Of a stretch of DNA of 64,000 bases, positions 9,026 through 17,294 are shown piece by piece. Each line of letters starts with the position of its first letter. Position 1 is the first letter of the stretch. The position numbers and the translations under genes were made by a program. Below the pieces are notes generated by a model that did not search any database, was not told the origin of the DNA, and saw only the letters and a list, made by a program, of their open reading frames with translations. This stretch comes from Nostoc sp. 106C. Lineage in GTDB: Bacteria; Cyanobacteriota; Cyanobacteriia; Cyanobacteriales; Nostocaceae. The DNA is taken from the NCBI RefSeq assembly GCF_002154725.1, contig NZ_MTAW01000221.1, positions 1 through 64,000 of the forward strand, written 5' to 3'.

Positions 9026-9127
9026 TACGAGAAATCTTCAATTTTAGTAATTAATTGTAAGTGATTTTAATACAACATTTTAGCTTAGACAGGCTACTAC
9101 CAGACTAGAGAACTACCTTGAATAAAA

Positions 9128-9166
9128 GCACCCCACCGTAGCTACAGTTAAAGGCGGGGCGGGGTG
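9128..9166 (-). terminator. GC-rich hairpin, terminator of the DUF6335 gene
   Basis: On the minus strand, arms CACCCCGCCCCGCC and GGTGGGGTG form an imperfect GC-rich stem and are followed by CTTTTATT. It sits about 27 bases after the DUF6335 stop codon. Confidence 0.6.
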
Positions 9167-9192
9167 TGTAAAATATTAGTATTATAAGAGAC

Positions 9193-9606
9193 TTACTCTA
9201 TCTCAGGATCAGATCGCCTTTGTTGATAATCTTCAGAAGACATCGGATCTAATTCCCAACGGCGATCGTCACGCTCTTCTAAAATATCGTTAGTGCGGAG
9301 AAAAGCGCGATCGTCCATTTCTAGCCCAACAGCTGCTTCTAATTCCTCAGTGACGTTTTGATCGGGAGTAGCAACAGTTCCACCAACCGCTTCATCTCCG
9401 ACTGCATCTGCATCTTCCCAATAAGCATCAACATCACCACCAGTCAGTTCAGGACTGGTTTCAGTATACTCGCGTCTTTCTGCTTGCATGGAGCGCCCAC
9501 CGATATTGTATCCTGGCAGGTCTTTTACACCCGTGCCGTAAGATTCGGTAACTGCTTGAGGCAAATCATCAGAGTTTATTTCTTCATTACGATTTTTTTC
9601 TGCCAT
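9193..9606 (-). CDS. DUF6335 family protein
   Basis: An acidic 137-residue soluble protein. It has the features I associate with the cyanobacterial DUF6335 family: an early DDLPQAVTESYGTGVKDLPG, a central VDAYWEDADAVGDEAVGGT, and the C-terminal ERDDRRWELDPMSSEDYQ. An upstream ATG at 9618 is possible, but family members begin at MAEKNRN, so I use 9606. No catalytic motif is visible. Its role is unknown; its neighbours suggest stress physiology. Confidence 0.8.
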   Translation of the reverse strand: MAEKNRNEEINSDDLPQAVTESYGTGVKDLPGYNIGGRSMQAERREYTETSPELTGGDVDAYWEDADAVGDEAVGGTVATPDQNVTEELEAAVGLEMDDRAFLRTNDILEERDDRRWELDPMSSEDYQQRRSDPEIE

Positions 9607-9781
9607 AATTCTAGCCATTTCTGCATGTTTAGCATAACCTTTTCCTAACAGAAGCTTGTCTTACTAGCGATGTATTACTTTAGAAATAAAACAATCTATC
9701 CCCTGGGAACGAAGTTAATTTACTGTTTGAACAATACTCTGGTAAATATGAATTCATGGTCAAACCCGTGTAGTTGAAGTT

Positions 9782-9847
9782 ATTAGTTATGAGCAATAAG
9801 TTAATAAACAAAATGTTTTGGTTAATAGTTTATTGCTCATAACTAAT
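9782..9847. repeat. 18-bp perfect inverted repeat with 30-base spacer
   Basis: The left arm ATTAGTTATGAGCAATAA (9782-9799) is exactly complementary to 9830-9847. The element lies 115 bases before the GTG start of the DUF2267 gene. The arm resembles the AGTTATGAG-type short repeats of Nostocales, so it may be a mobile palindrome rather than a gene-specific regulator. Confidence 0.7.
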
Positions 9848-9961
9848 TTTTATTCAAAAAAATTAACGATATATTCAATTTATCTTTTTTTGAATTTGAT
9901 TATTGCTCTCAGCTACCTAAATGCTAAAAGGTAGCATTTATGGGAAAAACGGAGGTACAAA

Positions 9962-10363
9962 GTGGAATACAACGAGTTTATTACCCATGTACAAAGCCTA
10001 GCCCAATCAAATTCTCGTGCAGAGGCAGAACGTGCTACCCGTGCCACATTGGAAACAATTAAAGAACGGATTGGCTCTGATAAAGCCAAAGAATTAGCTG
10101 CACAGCTACCTGATGAACTGAGCAACTATTTAGACGGAAATCAGGGAGAATCTGCTCAATCATTTAACTTGCAAGAGTTTATTGCTCGTGCCAGTCAAAA
10201 AGAAGATATTGAACCAACAACTGCCGCGATTCATGTGCGGGCCGTTTTTGCAGTCCTACAAAATGCAGTTAAACCAGAAAAATTTACTGCTTTTCATAAA
10301 CATTTCTCTCATGATTATGAAGAACTTTTTCCTACCGCACCAACTAGCGAAGTTCCTTCATAG
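9962..10363 (+). CDS. DUF2267 family protein
   Basis: A 133-residue helical protein with two short repeats of the DUF2267 type: EYNEFITHVQSLAQ with ERATRATLETIKERI and LAAQLPDELSNYL, then LQEFIARAS and TAAIHVRAVFAVLQNAV. The second copy ends FTAFHKHFSHDYEELFP. The start is GTG, with an upstream GGAGG (about 9950) at a suitable distance. The biochemical function is unknown; members are frequent in stress gene clusters of cyanobacteria and proteobacteria. It is the first plus-strand gene of the run that continues with the PfpI-like gene. Confidence 0.85.
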   Translation: MEYNEFITHVQSLAQSNSRAEAERATRATLETIKERIGSDKAKELAAQLPDELSNYLDGNQGESAQSFNLQEFIARASQKEDIEPTTAAIHVRAVFAVLQNAVKPEKFTAFHKHFSHDYEELFPTAPTSEVPS

Positions 10364-10463
10364 TAAACAACTCAAATTTATGATGGCAAAGAAAGAATGC
10401 AGCGAGGTTCATGAAGCGAATTATCAAAGTAGTTGAATTCTATAGTTGTACAGGGAAAATCAA

Positions 10464-11561
10464 ATGGTAAATCATAACAATCATTCCGGCAAGAAAAAAG
10501 TTGCTATCCTCATTGAAAATGGAGTCGAGGATGCAGAATTTACTGTTCCTTATAATGGCTTAAAACAAGCGGGAATGGAGGTAGTGATCCTCGGTTCACG
10601 CATGAATGAGAAATATAAAGGTAAACAAGGTAAACTTAGCACCCAACCTGATGCCACTACCACAGAAGCCATAGCTGCGGAATATGATGCAGTGGTAATT
10701 CCTGGAGGTATGGCTCCAGACAAAATGCGACGTAACCCTAACACAGTACGCTTCGTACAAGAGGCTGTGCAACAAGGAAAATGGGTGGCTGCGGTTTGCC
10801 ACGGCCCACAACTTTTGATTGAAGGTGATTTGCTCAAAGGTAAAAGAATTACTGGTTTTAGTGCTATCCGCAAGGACATCATCAATGCTGGTGCAAACTA
10901 CATAGATGAGCCGCTAGTAGTTGATGCTAATTTAATTACTTCTCGTGAACCTGGGGATTTGGCGATTTTCACCACAGCGATTTTGAGTCGGCTGGGTTAC
11001 GGTGGTAAAGATGCTGCATTGCCAAACGAAACCGATACATCTGCTGAGTGGTGGAAACTGGCTGATGCTTGGGGTGGCTCAACTAAAGGAGATATCGTTA
11101 AAGGCTTGAATACTGCTCTGGCTGGTGAGCGTTATTCCTTAGAAGCACTAGAGAAGTACCGCGAAAAAGAATCAAATACCGAAGCAATATCCACTTTTCA
11201 AGAACTCATTGCTACTAAACAGCGCCATATCCAAAAACTAGAATCTTACCTCGATAGACTAGAAGAAAAACCCTCCTTAGCTACAAACATTGCCGAACAA
11301 TATGCCAAGGTAAAAACTGCCTTCACAGGAAGCGATGACGTATATCAAATACGTTGCGCTTTGGGCGATTTGCAAACAGGAATTGGCGATATTGGTAATT
11401 TGTGTGCCCAGTTTACCGATCCAGTTGCCACCGCTATTTTCAAACAAATTTACCAAGATTTATTGACATACGAACAACGATTGGTAGGGCTGTATCGAGG
11501 AAGTATAGGCGCGGAGGTTAAACCTCCCAAGCCTACTACAGGGGCAGCTACAGCTATGTAA
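10464..11561 (+). CDS. DJ-1/PfpI family protein with extra C-terminal helical domain
   Basis: A 365-residue protein. Residues about 10-180 are a DJ-1/PfpI (YhbO-like) domain with Glu in VEDAEF, the VVIPGGMAPDKMR strand, and the nucleophile elbow AAVCHGPQLLI (Cys followed by His). Such domains act as proteases, chaperones or deglycases; the exact reaction is not established here. Residues about 185-225 (AEWWKLADAWGG) are a linker. Residues about 230-345 form a long helical bundle resembling ferritin-like or DUF2383-type folds. Ordinary PfpI proteins stop near 190 residues, so this is a fusion. The frame also opens at a TTG (10446), but the ATG at 10464 has AGGGAA upstream. Confidence 0.87.
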   Translation: MVNHNNHSGKKKVAILIENGVEDAEFTVPYNGLKQAGMEVVILGSRMNEKYKGKQGKLSTQPDATTTEAIAAEYDAVVIPGGMAPDKMRRNPNTVRFVQEAVQQGKWVAAVCHGPQLLIEGDLLKGKRITGFSAIRKDIINAGANYIDEPLVVDANLITSREPGDLAIFTTAILSRLGYGGKDAALPNETDTSAEWWKLADAWGGSTKGDIVKGLNTALAGERYSLEALEKYREKESNTEAISTFQELIATKQRHIQKLESYLDRLEEKPSLATNIAEQYAKVKTAFTGSDDVYQIRCALGDLQTGIGDIGNLCAQFTDPVATAIFKQIYQDLLTYEQRLVGLYRGSIGAEVKPPKPTTGAATAM

Positions 11562-11698
11562 TTTGTTAGTGAACCACAGAAGAGGACACTTCCATGTAGG
11601 GATTTTCCCAAAGAAGTGTCCATTGCGCAAAGAGCCAGAGATAGAAGAGAGTCTTTGGGTCTTCAGTGGTCATCTTACTGTAATCGGGAGATAAAAAA

Positions 11699-12397
11699 GT
11701 GACTGCGACACCAGGAGATAGAACAAATACAGGTCAGGGTGAAGCCAGTGAAACTGAACGTTGGGCTTCTTTAATCGGTGGCGGAGCTATGGTGCTGATG
11801 GGTTTAAAACAAGGCTCTTTACGAGGTGCACTAACAGCTTTGGCTGGCGGGGGCCTGATATATCAAGGTGTAACCAAACAAAGCACGATTCAGCAAGCAC
11901 AGGAAGCGATAGGCATGAACAAACCAATCAAAGTTGAAAAGACGGTAACAATTAATAGACCCGCAGAGGAACTGTACCGCTTTTGGCACAACTTTGAAAA
12001 TCTGCCGACATTTATGAAGCATCTCAAATCTGTGAAGGTGTATAACGAGACACGTTCTCATTGGATTGCCAATGCACCTTTAGGTAACAGCGTGGAATGG
12101 GATGCAGACATTTTAGAAGACCGGGAAAATCAATTTATCTCTTGGGCTTCAGTAGCGAATGCAGATGTTGATAACTCTGGTTTTATCCGCTTTCAAAAAG
12201 CACCAGGCGATCGCGGAACTGAGGTCAAGGTAGTCCTAGAATATAACATTCCTGGTGGGCAGTTAAGTGCCGCGATCGCTAAACTTTTCGGTGAAGAACC
12301 AGAACAGCAAATTGGCGATGATTTGCGTCGCTTCAAGATGCTCATGGAAGCTGGAGAAATCGCTACCACAGAAGGTCAACCCTCTGGACGCCAGTAG
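11699..12397 (+). CDS. SRPBCC (polyketide cyclase-like) protein with N-terminal membrane region
   Basis: A 232-residue protein. Residues 25-60 are glycine-rich and hydrophobic (WASLIGGGAMVLMGLKQGSL, LTALAGGGLIYQGV) and probably form a membrane hairpin. Residues about 75-215 are a START/SRPBCC ligand-binding domain, with IKVEKTVTINRPAEELYRFW at the start and the C-terminal helix DDLRRFKMLMEAGE. The start is GTG, preceded by GGGAG. The family binds hydrophobic ligands; which ligand is unknown. It belongs to the same-strand stress-type run, 137 bases after the PfpI gene. Confidence 0.87.
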   Translation: MTATPGDRTNTGQGEASETERWASLIGGGAMVLMGLKQGSLRGALTALAGGGLIYQGVTKQSTIQQAQEAIGMNKPIKVEKTVTINRPAEELYRFWHNFENLPTFMKHLKSVKVYNETRSHWIANAPLGNSVEWDADILEDRENQFISWASVANADVDNSGFIRFQKAPGDRGTEVKVVLEYNIPGGQLSAAIAKLFGEEPEQQIGDDLRRFKMLMEAGEIATTEGQPSGRQ

Positions 12398-12519
12398 TCA
12401 TTAGGGTTTGTCATTAGTCATTTGTCCTTTGTCATTTGTAGGAAAAACCAATGACCAACGGCTAATGACTAATGACCAATGACCAATGACTAATGACCAA
12501 TGACTATGGACTAATCAAT
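12398..12519. repeat. Degenerate heptamer short tandem repeats (STRR)
   Basis: Units such as AATGACC and AATGACT are repeated in tandem at 12450-12510, while the complement (GTCATTAGTCATTTGTC) occurs at 12410-12437. The two halves can therefore pair into a hairpin. Such heptamer arrays are characteristic of heterocystous cyanobacteria. The array abuts the next gene and creates a false upstream reading-frame extension. Confidence 0.75.
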
Positions 12520-13689
12520 ATGAAAGCAGTTTGCTGGCATGGAGCCAACGATGTGCGGGTAGAGACGGTGCCAGATCCGAAAATTCTCAACCCTCGTGAC
12601 GCTATTATCAAAATTACTTCCACAGCAATATGTGGCTCAGATCTACATATCTACGGTGGCTATATTCCCACAGTGCAACAAGGTGACATTATTGGTCACG
12701 AATTTATGGGGGAAGTGGTAGATGTAGGTAGTGGAGTCCATAATTTAAAAATAGGCGATCGCGTCGTTGTTCCTTCAACAATTGGCTGTGGTCACTGCAA
12801 TTATTGCCAGCGTGATATGTGGTCGCTGTGCGATAATTCCAATCCCAAAGGTTGGATGGAAGAAAAGTTATACGGCAATATCACCTCAGCAATTTACGGC
12901 TACTCTCACCTATTGGGTGGTTATGCAGGCGCACAAGCAGAATATGTGCGCGTACCTTTTGCTGATGTGGGTGTCGTTAAGGTTCCTCGCGACTTACCAG
13001 ACGAGATGCTGCTGTTTATCTCAGATGCAATTCCCACCGGTTATATGGGAGCCGAATTCTGCGATATTCAACCTGGTGATACCGTAGCCGTTTGGGGTTG
13101 CGGTGCTGTCGGACAGTTTGCCATGATTAGCGCCTACATGATGGGTGCAGAGAGAGTGATTGCGATCGATCGCTTTCCTGAACGTCTAGAAATGGCGAGA
13201 AAGTTTGCCAAAGCAGAAACAATCAACTACGAAGAAGTTGATGCTGGCGAAGCGTTGAAAGAGATGACTGGTGGCCGTGGCCCCGATGCTTGCATTGATG
13301 CAGTGGGTTTAGAAGCACATGGTGTTGGATTAGAAGACTTCTACGATCAGACAAAACAAAAGCTGAAATTAGAAACTGACCGTCCCCATGTACTACGGCA
13401 AATGATGGTGGCTGCACGTAAAGGTGGCACTCTTTCCATTATGGGTGTTTACGGTGGCTTTGTAGATAAAATGCCCTTCGGTGCTGCTATCAACAAGGCT
13501 CTAACCTTTAGGATGGGTCAAATGCATGGGCAGAAATATATGCATCTGTTGCTACAACTCATTTTGGACGGAAAACTCGATCCATCTTTTGTTGTTACCC
13601 ACAAATTACCGTTAGAACAAGCACCCCACGGTTACCACATTTTTCAACAGAAAAAAGACAACTGTATCAAAGTTGTTCTTAAACCATGA
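12520..13689 (+). CDS. Zinc-dependent alcohol dehydrogenase, copy 1
   Basis: A medium-chain dehydrogenase/reductase of 389 residues. The catalytic zinc site includes Cys in [17 protein letters not shown] and Asp/Glu downstream. The structural zinc loop is [18 protein letters not shown], with four cysteines. The cofactor fold has [14 protein letters not shown]. The length beyond 350 and the [13 protein letters not shown] insertion resemble glutathione-independent formaldehyde dehydrogenase-like members; the actual substrate is unknown. I chose the ATG at 12520 because it gives exactly the start ([12 protein letters not shown]) and length of the paralogue at 14486; the in-frame upstream ATG is inside the repeats. 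It is a tandem duplicate of the later copy. Confidence 0.92.
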   Translation: MKAVCWHGANDVRVETVPDPKILNPRDAIIKITSTAICGSDLHIYGGYIPTVQQGDIIGHEFMGEVVDVGSGVHNLKIGDRVVVPSTIGCGHCNYCQRDMWSLCDNSNPKGWMEEKLYGNITSAIYGYSHLLGGYAGAQAEYVRVPFADVGVVKVPRDLPDEMLLFISDAIPTGYMGAEFCDIQPGDTVAVWGCGAVGQFAMISAYMMGAERVIAIDRFPERLEMARKFAKAETINYEEVDAGEALKEMTGGRGPDACIDAVGLEAHGVGLEDFYDQTKQKLKLETDRPHVLRQMMVAARKGGTLSIMGVYGGFVDKMPFGAAINKALTFRMGQMHGQKYMHLLLQLILDGKLDPSFVVTHKLPLEQAPHGYHIFQQKKDNCIKVVLKP

Positions 13690-13742
13690 AATAGCTCATA
13701 GCTATTAACAATAAACAAATTGTAATGCAACGGAGGATGTCT

Positions 13743-14309
13743 ATGACACGTGTATTTTCTTGGATACAAAATGTGCTTTTACGCCGGATTATGGTAGTTT
13801 TGCTCTTGGGATTGGCGTTTTTGGGAATGCAAAGTTTTGGCTACAGTAATGGAATGTTGGCACAAGCCGACGTGAAAACTCCAGAAGGTATCTATTACAA
13901 AGGAACACCCGATAACGTTGGCAATACCAGCAGTGACAGGAATATATTAGAAAAAGCCAGAGATACCCTAAACCCAAATACTGGCAATAATCCCAGACGA
14001 AATTTTGATGATGATCGACGCTTTTCTAGGGAAGATCGAGGCTCTTATGGCAATCGAGGATACTATGACAATGGTGGCAATAAAGGCACGATTGGTGATA
14101 CGGTAAAAACACCAGAAGGTATTTACTACAAAGGCACCCCCGATAGTAACCAGATTGAAAATAGCCAAAATAAACTGAGAAAAGGTGCTGATACTATTCG
14201 CGAAAAGTTAAACTTAGATGAAGACACTCCGCGAGCTACAAAAGACTTTGTGAATTCAGTTAAAAGCAAAGTAGGAGAAGTTGTCAATCCAGGTTCTAAG
14301 AATAACTAA
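13743..14309 (+). CDS. Exported protein with two copies of a VKTPEGIYYKGTPD motif
   Basis: A 188-residue protein. Residues 1-42 form a signal peptide or anchor: basic VLLRR, hydrophobic IMVVLLLGLAFLG, and a possible cleavage site after MLAQA. The motif VKTPEGIYYKGTPD occurs twice without change, at about 44-57 and 121-134. Between them lies a charged, Gly/Asn/Arg/Tyr-rich, probably disordered linker. The tail (ADTIREKLNLDEDTP ... DFVNSVKSKVGEVV) is amphipathic and helical. GGAGG at 13732-13736 with 6-base spacing points to the ATG at 13743 rather than 13725. I do not recognise a named family. It lies between two alcohol dehydrogenase copies, so it probably has a periplasmic or cell-surface stress role (inference). 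Confidence 0.82.
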   Translation: MTRVFSWIQNVLLRRIMVVLLLGLAFLGMQSFGYSNGMLAQADVKTPEGIYYKGTPDNVGNTSSDRNILEKARDTLNPNTGNNPRRNFDDDRRFSREDRGSYGNRGYYDNGGNKGTIGDTVKTPEGIYYKGTPDSNQIENSQNKLRKGADTIREKLNLDEDTPRATKDFVNSVKSKVGEVVNPGSKNN

Positions 14310-14321
14310 GAACGCTTGTAG

Positions 14322-14338
14322 GGTGGGCATTGCCCACC
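14322..14338. repeat. GGTGGGC-att-GCCCACC palindrome (dispersed repeat)
   Basis: A 7-bp perfect stem with a 3-base loop just after the exported repeat protein. The same element with loop ATC recurs at 17340-17356. This is the common dispersed 'GTAGGGTGGGCA' repeat of Nostocales. It may double as a terminator or mRNA 3' stabiliser. Confidence 0.65.
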
Positions 14339-14485
14339 AAAATACTCAGCTGTTGAACATCAAGATATTGTCAGCAATTTCTTAATTAATTGTAGAGACG
14401 CGATGATTCGTGTCTCTCAATTGAAACTAATCAAGATATTAATTCTGACAAACAAAAAAAATTTAAAGCCTAAGGATTAATAATT

Positions 14486-15655
14486 ATGAAAGCAGTTTGT
14501 TGGCATGGAGCCAATGATGTGCGGGTAGACACAGTTCCTGACCCCAAACTGATAAACCCGCGTGATGCCATCATCAGAATTACCTCTACGGCAATTTGTG
14601 GTTCCGATTTGCATCTTTACGATGGCTACATTCCCACAATGCAAAAAGGCGATATCCTTGGGCATGAATTTATGGGGGAAGTCGTTGAACTTGGCACTGC
14701 TGTTAAACATGTAAAAGTAGGCGATCGCGTAATTGTTCCCTTCACTATTTCCTGTGGTTCTTGTTTCTTCTGCCAACGCGATCTCTGGTCTTTATGCGAT
14801 AACTCTAATCCCAATGCTTGGCTAGCAGAAAAGCAAATGGGTCATTCACCAGCAGGTCTTTTTGGTTACTCACATTTATTGGGTGGTTACGCTGGTGGGC
14901 AAGCAGAATACGCCAGAGTACCTTTTGCAGATGTCGGCTTGTTCAAAATTCCCGATGGTTTAACGGATGAACAAGTACTATTTTTAACTGATGTATTTCC
15001 TACAGGTTACATGGCAGCTGAGAACTGCCATATTAAACCCGGTGATATCGTTGCAGTATGGGGTTGTGGCCCTGTCGGACAATTCGCGATTAGAAGCGCA
15101 TACATGTTAGGCGCAGAACGAGTGATCGCTATTGACCGCATCCCTGAACGCTTACAAATGGCTCAAGACTACGGCAAAGCCGAAGTTCTCAACTACGAAG
15201 AAATGGATGTTGGCGAAGCACTCAAAGAAATGACCGGAGGTCGTGGCCCTGACGCTTGTATTGATGCAGTAGGGATGGAAGCACACGGTACGGATGCGAT
15301 GGCGGTGTACGACAAGGTAAAGCAAGCAGTACGCCTAGAAACAGACCGACCGACAGCATTAAGGCAAGCAATTGTAGCTTGTGGGAAAGGCGGTCACCTA
15401 TCTATTCCCGGAGTCTACGGCGGCTTTTTGGACAAAATACCTATGGGTGCTGCTATGAATAAGGGCCTAACTTTCAAAATGGGACAGACTCACGTCCACA
15501 GGTATGTAAAACCATTGCTAGACCATATTCAAAAGGGTGACATCGATCCCTCATTTATCATCACCCACCGCCTACCTCTAGAACAAGCACCCCACGGCTA
15601 CGAAATTTTCAAGCACAAGAAAGATAACTGTATCAAAGTTGTACTCAAACCGTAA
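14486..15655 (+). CDS. Zinc-dependent alcohol dehydrogenase, copy 2
   Basis: A 389-residue medium-chain dehydrogenase, clearly paralogous to the copy at 12520 and of identical length. The structural zinc loop is [18 protein letters not shown], the cofactor fold is [14 protein letters not shown], and the C-terminal tail [12 protein letters not shown] is shared word for word. Both copies keep the catalytic zinc ligands, so both should be active. Sequence drift in the substrate domain ([10 protein letters not shown] versus [10 protein letters not shown]) suggests different substrates or conditions (inference). A cupin gene follows after 15 bases, so copy 2 and the cupin are probably one transcript ending at the terminator at 16141. 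Confidence 0.92.
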   Translation: MKAVCWHGANDVRVDTVPDPKLINPRDAIIRITSTAICGSDLHLYDGYIPTMQKGDILGHEFMGEVVELGTAVKHVKVGDRVIVPFTISCGSCFFCQRDLWSLCDNSNPNAWLAEKQMGHSPAGLFGYSHLLGGYAGGQAEYARVPFADVGLFKIPDGLTDEQVLFLTDVFPTGYMAAENCHIKPGDIVAVWGCGPVGQFAIRSAYMLGAERVIAIDRIPERLQMAQDYGKAEVLNYEEMDVGEALKEMTGGRGPDACIDAVGMEAHGTDAMAVYDKVKQAVRLETDRPTALRQAIVACGKGGHLSIPGVYGGFLDKIPMGAAMNKGLTFKMGQTHVHRYVKPLLDHIQKGDIDPSFIITHRLPLEQAPHGYEIFKHKKDNCIKVVLKP

Positions 15656-15670
15656 GGAAATTAATGGAAT

Positions 15671-16012
15671 ATGAGTGACACCAGTGTGAAGAAAGTAGAC
15701 TCTACCCATTCTCCTAAAGGTAAACTCGGTCAGAAGTATCTTGCATCTGGCAAGACTGTGGCAATGCGTCTTTGGGAAAATGAACAACCGAGCGAAGATA
15801 AACCCCCAACCTCTCGCGAGTATGAAACGGTCGGTTATGTAATTAACGGCCGAGCCGAGTTACATATTGAAGGGCAAACAATTTTGTTAGAGCCTGGGGA
15901 TTCTTGGGTGGTTCCTAAAGGAGCAAACCACACATATAAAATTTTAGAAGTGTTTACCGCAGTTGAGGCCACTAGCCCGCCTGCGCAAGTGCATGGGCGT
16001 GATGAGAACTAA
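15671..16012 (+). CDS. Cupin domain protein
   Basis: A 113-residue single cupin. The two cupin motifs are visible, although motif 1 is weak: YETVGYVINGRAELHIEGQ, then LLEPGDSWVVPKGANHTYK with the C-terminal metal-ligand His. The first motif lacks the usual HxH pair (it has none before the acidic residue), so metal binding is uncertain. Small cupins can be sugar-binding or sensory proteins, or dioxygenases. It is 15 bases after alcohol dehydrogenase copy 2, so co-transcription is likely. Confidence 0.85.
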   Translation: MSDTSVKKVDSTHSPKGKLGQKYLASGKTVAMRLWENEQPSEDKPPTSREYETVGYVINGRAELHIEGQTILLEPGDSWVVPKGANHTYKILEVFTAVEATSPPAQVHGRDEN

Positions 16013-16140
16013 AGCAGAATTCAGAATCAATATTAGGGGATTTCAACCTGTGAAAAATTTTCTTTTGAATTCTGGCTCCTGATTACTGAATTCTCGTTAA
16101 AATTTCAACCTCTTTCAAGAGCAAATCAACACAGTTCCGT

Positions 16141-16175
16141 ACCGATAAATTCACTAGATTTATCGGTATTTTTTT
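16141..16175 (+). terminator. Intrinsic terminator after the dehydrogenase-cupin operon
   Basis: A perfect 10-bp stem ACCGATAAAT / ATTTATCGGT with a 7-base loop, followed at once by A and a run of seven T. It lies 129 bases after the cupin stop codon. Confidence 0.85.
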
Positions 16176-16346
16176 GTGTGTATCTATGGTTTTAAATAAT
16201 CGGAATTTTTGTAATATTTTTATCTGGCTGGAGGCTGATGGAGACATAAGTTTTAATTAGTTTCCTAGAAGGAGAAGGCAAGACAAAAATTACATTGTCT
16301 GCCCTAGCAATATCTGATCAATCAGTCTCATCAATTAGGAATTAAC

Positions 16347-17294
16347 ATGTTTTACCACACTAAGAAATTACAGTACTTCAAGCCCCCAGAAAAACCCGAT
16401 GCAGTCTACGCGATGAAAATTCAAGAACTCATCGGTGGCACCTTTGGAGAAATGACCGTAATGATGCAATACCTGTTTCAGGGTTGGAACTGCCGAGGAC
16501 CTGCCAAGTATCGGGATTTGCTTTTAGATACGGGAACTGAGGAGATTGGCCACATTGAAATGTTGGCAACAACCATCGCTCATCTTTTAGATAAAGCACC
16601 ACTGAGATTACAACAAGAAGGTGCTAAAGATGCTGTGGTGGGTGCAGTTATGGGTGGTTCTAAACCAGGCGATGTAATTAATGATGTAATTGCAGCGGCG
16701 ATGAATCCCCAACACGCCATTGTCTCTGGTTTAGGTGCTACGCCCTCTGATAGTGTTGGCTATCCCTGGAACGGTCGTTTTATCGTTTCTAGTGGTAACC
16801 TATTGGCAGATTTCCGATCGAATCTCCACGCCGAATCTCAAGGACGCTTGCAAGCTGTGCGCCTGTACGAGATGACAAACGATCGCGGTGTGAAAGACAC
16901 CTTAAGCTTTATGATTGCCCGTGATACCATGCATCAAAACCAGTGGTTAGCGGCTATTGAAGACCTCGAAAGTTCTGGATTGGAAACCACTCCGGTTCCT
17001 AGTTCTTTCCCACTAGAATTGGAAAAACGCGAGTTCGCCTATCAATTCTGGAACCACTCTGAAGGTACCGAAAGTGCTGAAGGTCTTTGGGCAAAAGGCC
17101 CCTCAATGGATGGTAAAGGCGAATTCCAATATGTTTCCCATCCTCAGCCACTAGGACCAGAACCAGAACCGCCACAGCCTCCAACACAATTGCATGGTAC
17201 GCCCAAAACTCAACAGCAACAGAAAGTACAGGGTGATGGTTCTAACGCACCTCCTTTGGTTGAGTCTGTCACAATCAAAAACCCAGAGGTTTAA
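16347..17294 (+). CDS. Manganese catalase
   Basis: A 315-residue non-haem catalase that removes hydrogen peroxide with a dinuclear manganese centre. Carboxylate and histidine ligands are visible in order: Glu in IQELIGGTFGEM, Glu in FGEMTVMMQYLFQ, the EEIGHIEML helix (Glu and His), and the later HAESQGRLQAVRLYEM and ARDTMHQNQWLAAIE helices. The C-terminal 60 residues are proline- and glutamine-rich (PEPEPPQPPTQ) and presumably disordered. The length matches the family. The gene stands alone behind the terminator at 16175. It is an anchor for reading the whole 8-17 kb island as an oxidative or desiccation stress locus. Confidence 0.95.
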   Translation: MFYHTKKLQYFKPPEKPDAVYAMKIQELIGGTFGEMTVMMQYLFQGWNCRGPAKYRDLLLDTGTEEIGHIEMLATTIAHLLDKAPLRLQQEGAKDAVVGAVMGGSKPGDVINDVIAAAMNPQHAIVSGLGATPSDSVGYPWNGRFIVSSGNLLADFRSNLHAESQGRLQAVRLYEMTNDRGVKDTLSFMIARDTMHQNQWLAAIEDLESSGLETTPVPSSFPLELEKREFAYQFWNHSEGTESAEGLWAKGPSMDGKGEFQYVSHPQPLGPEPEPPQPPTQLHGTPKTQQQQKVQGDGSNAPPLVESVTIKNPEV

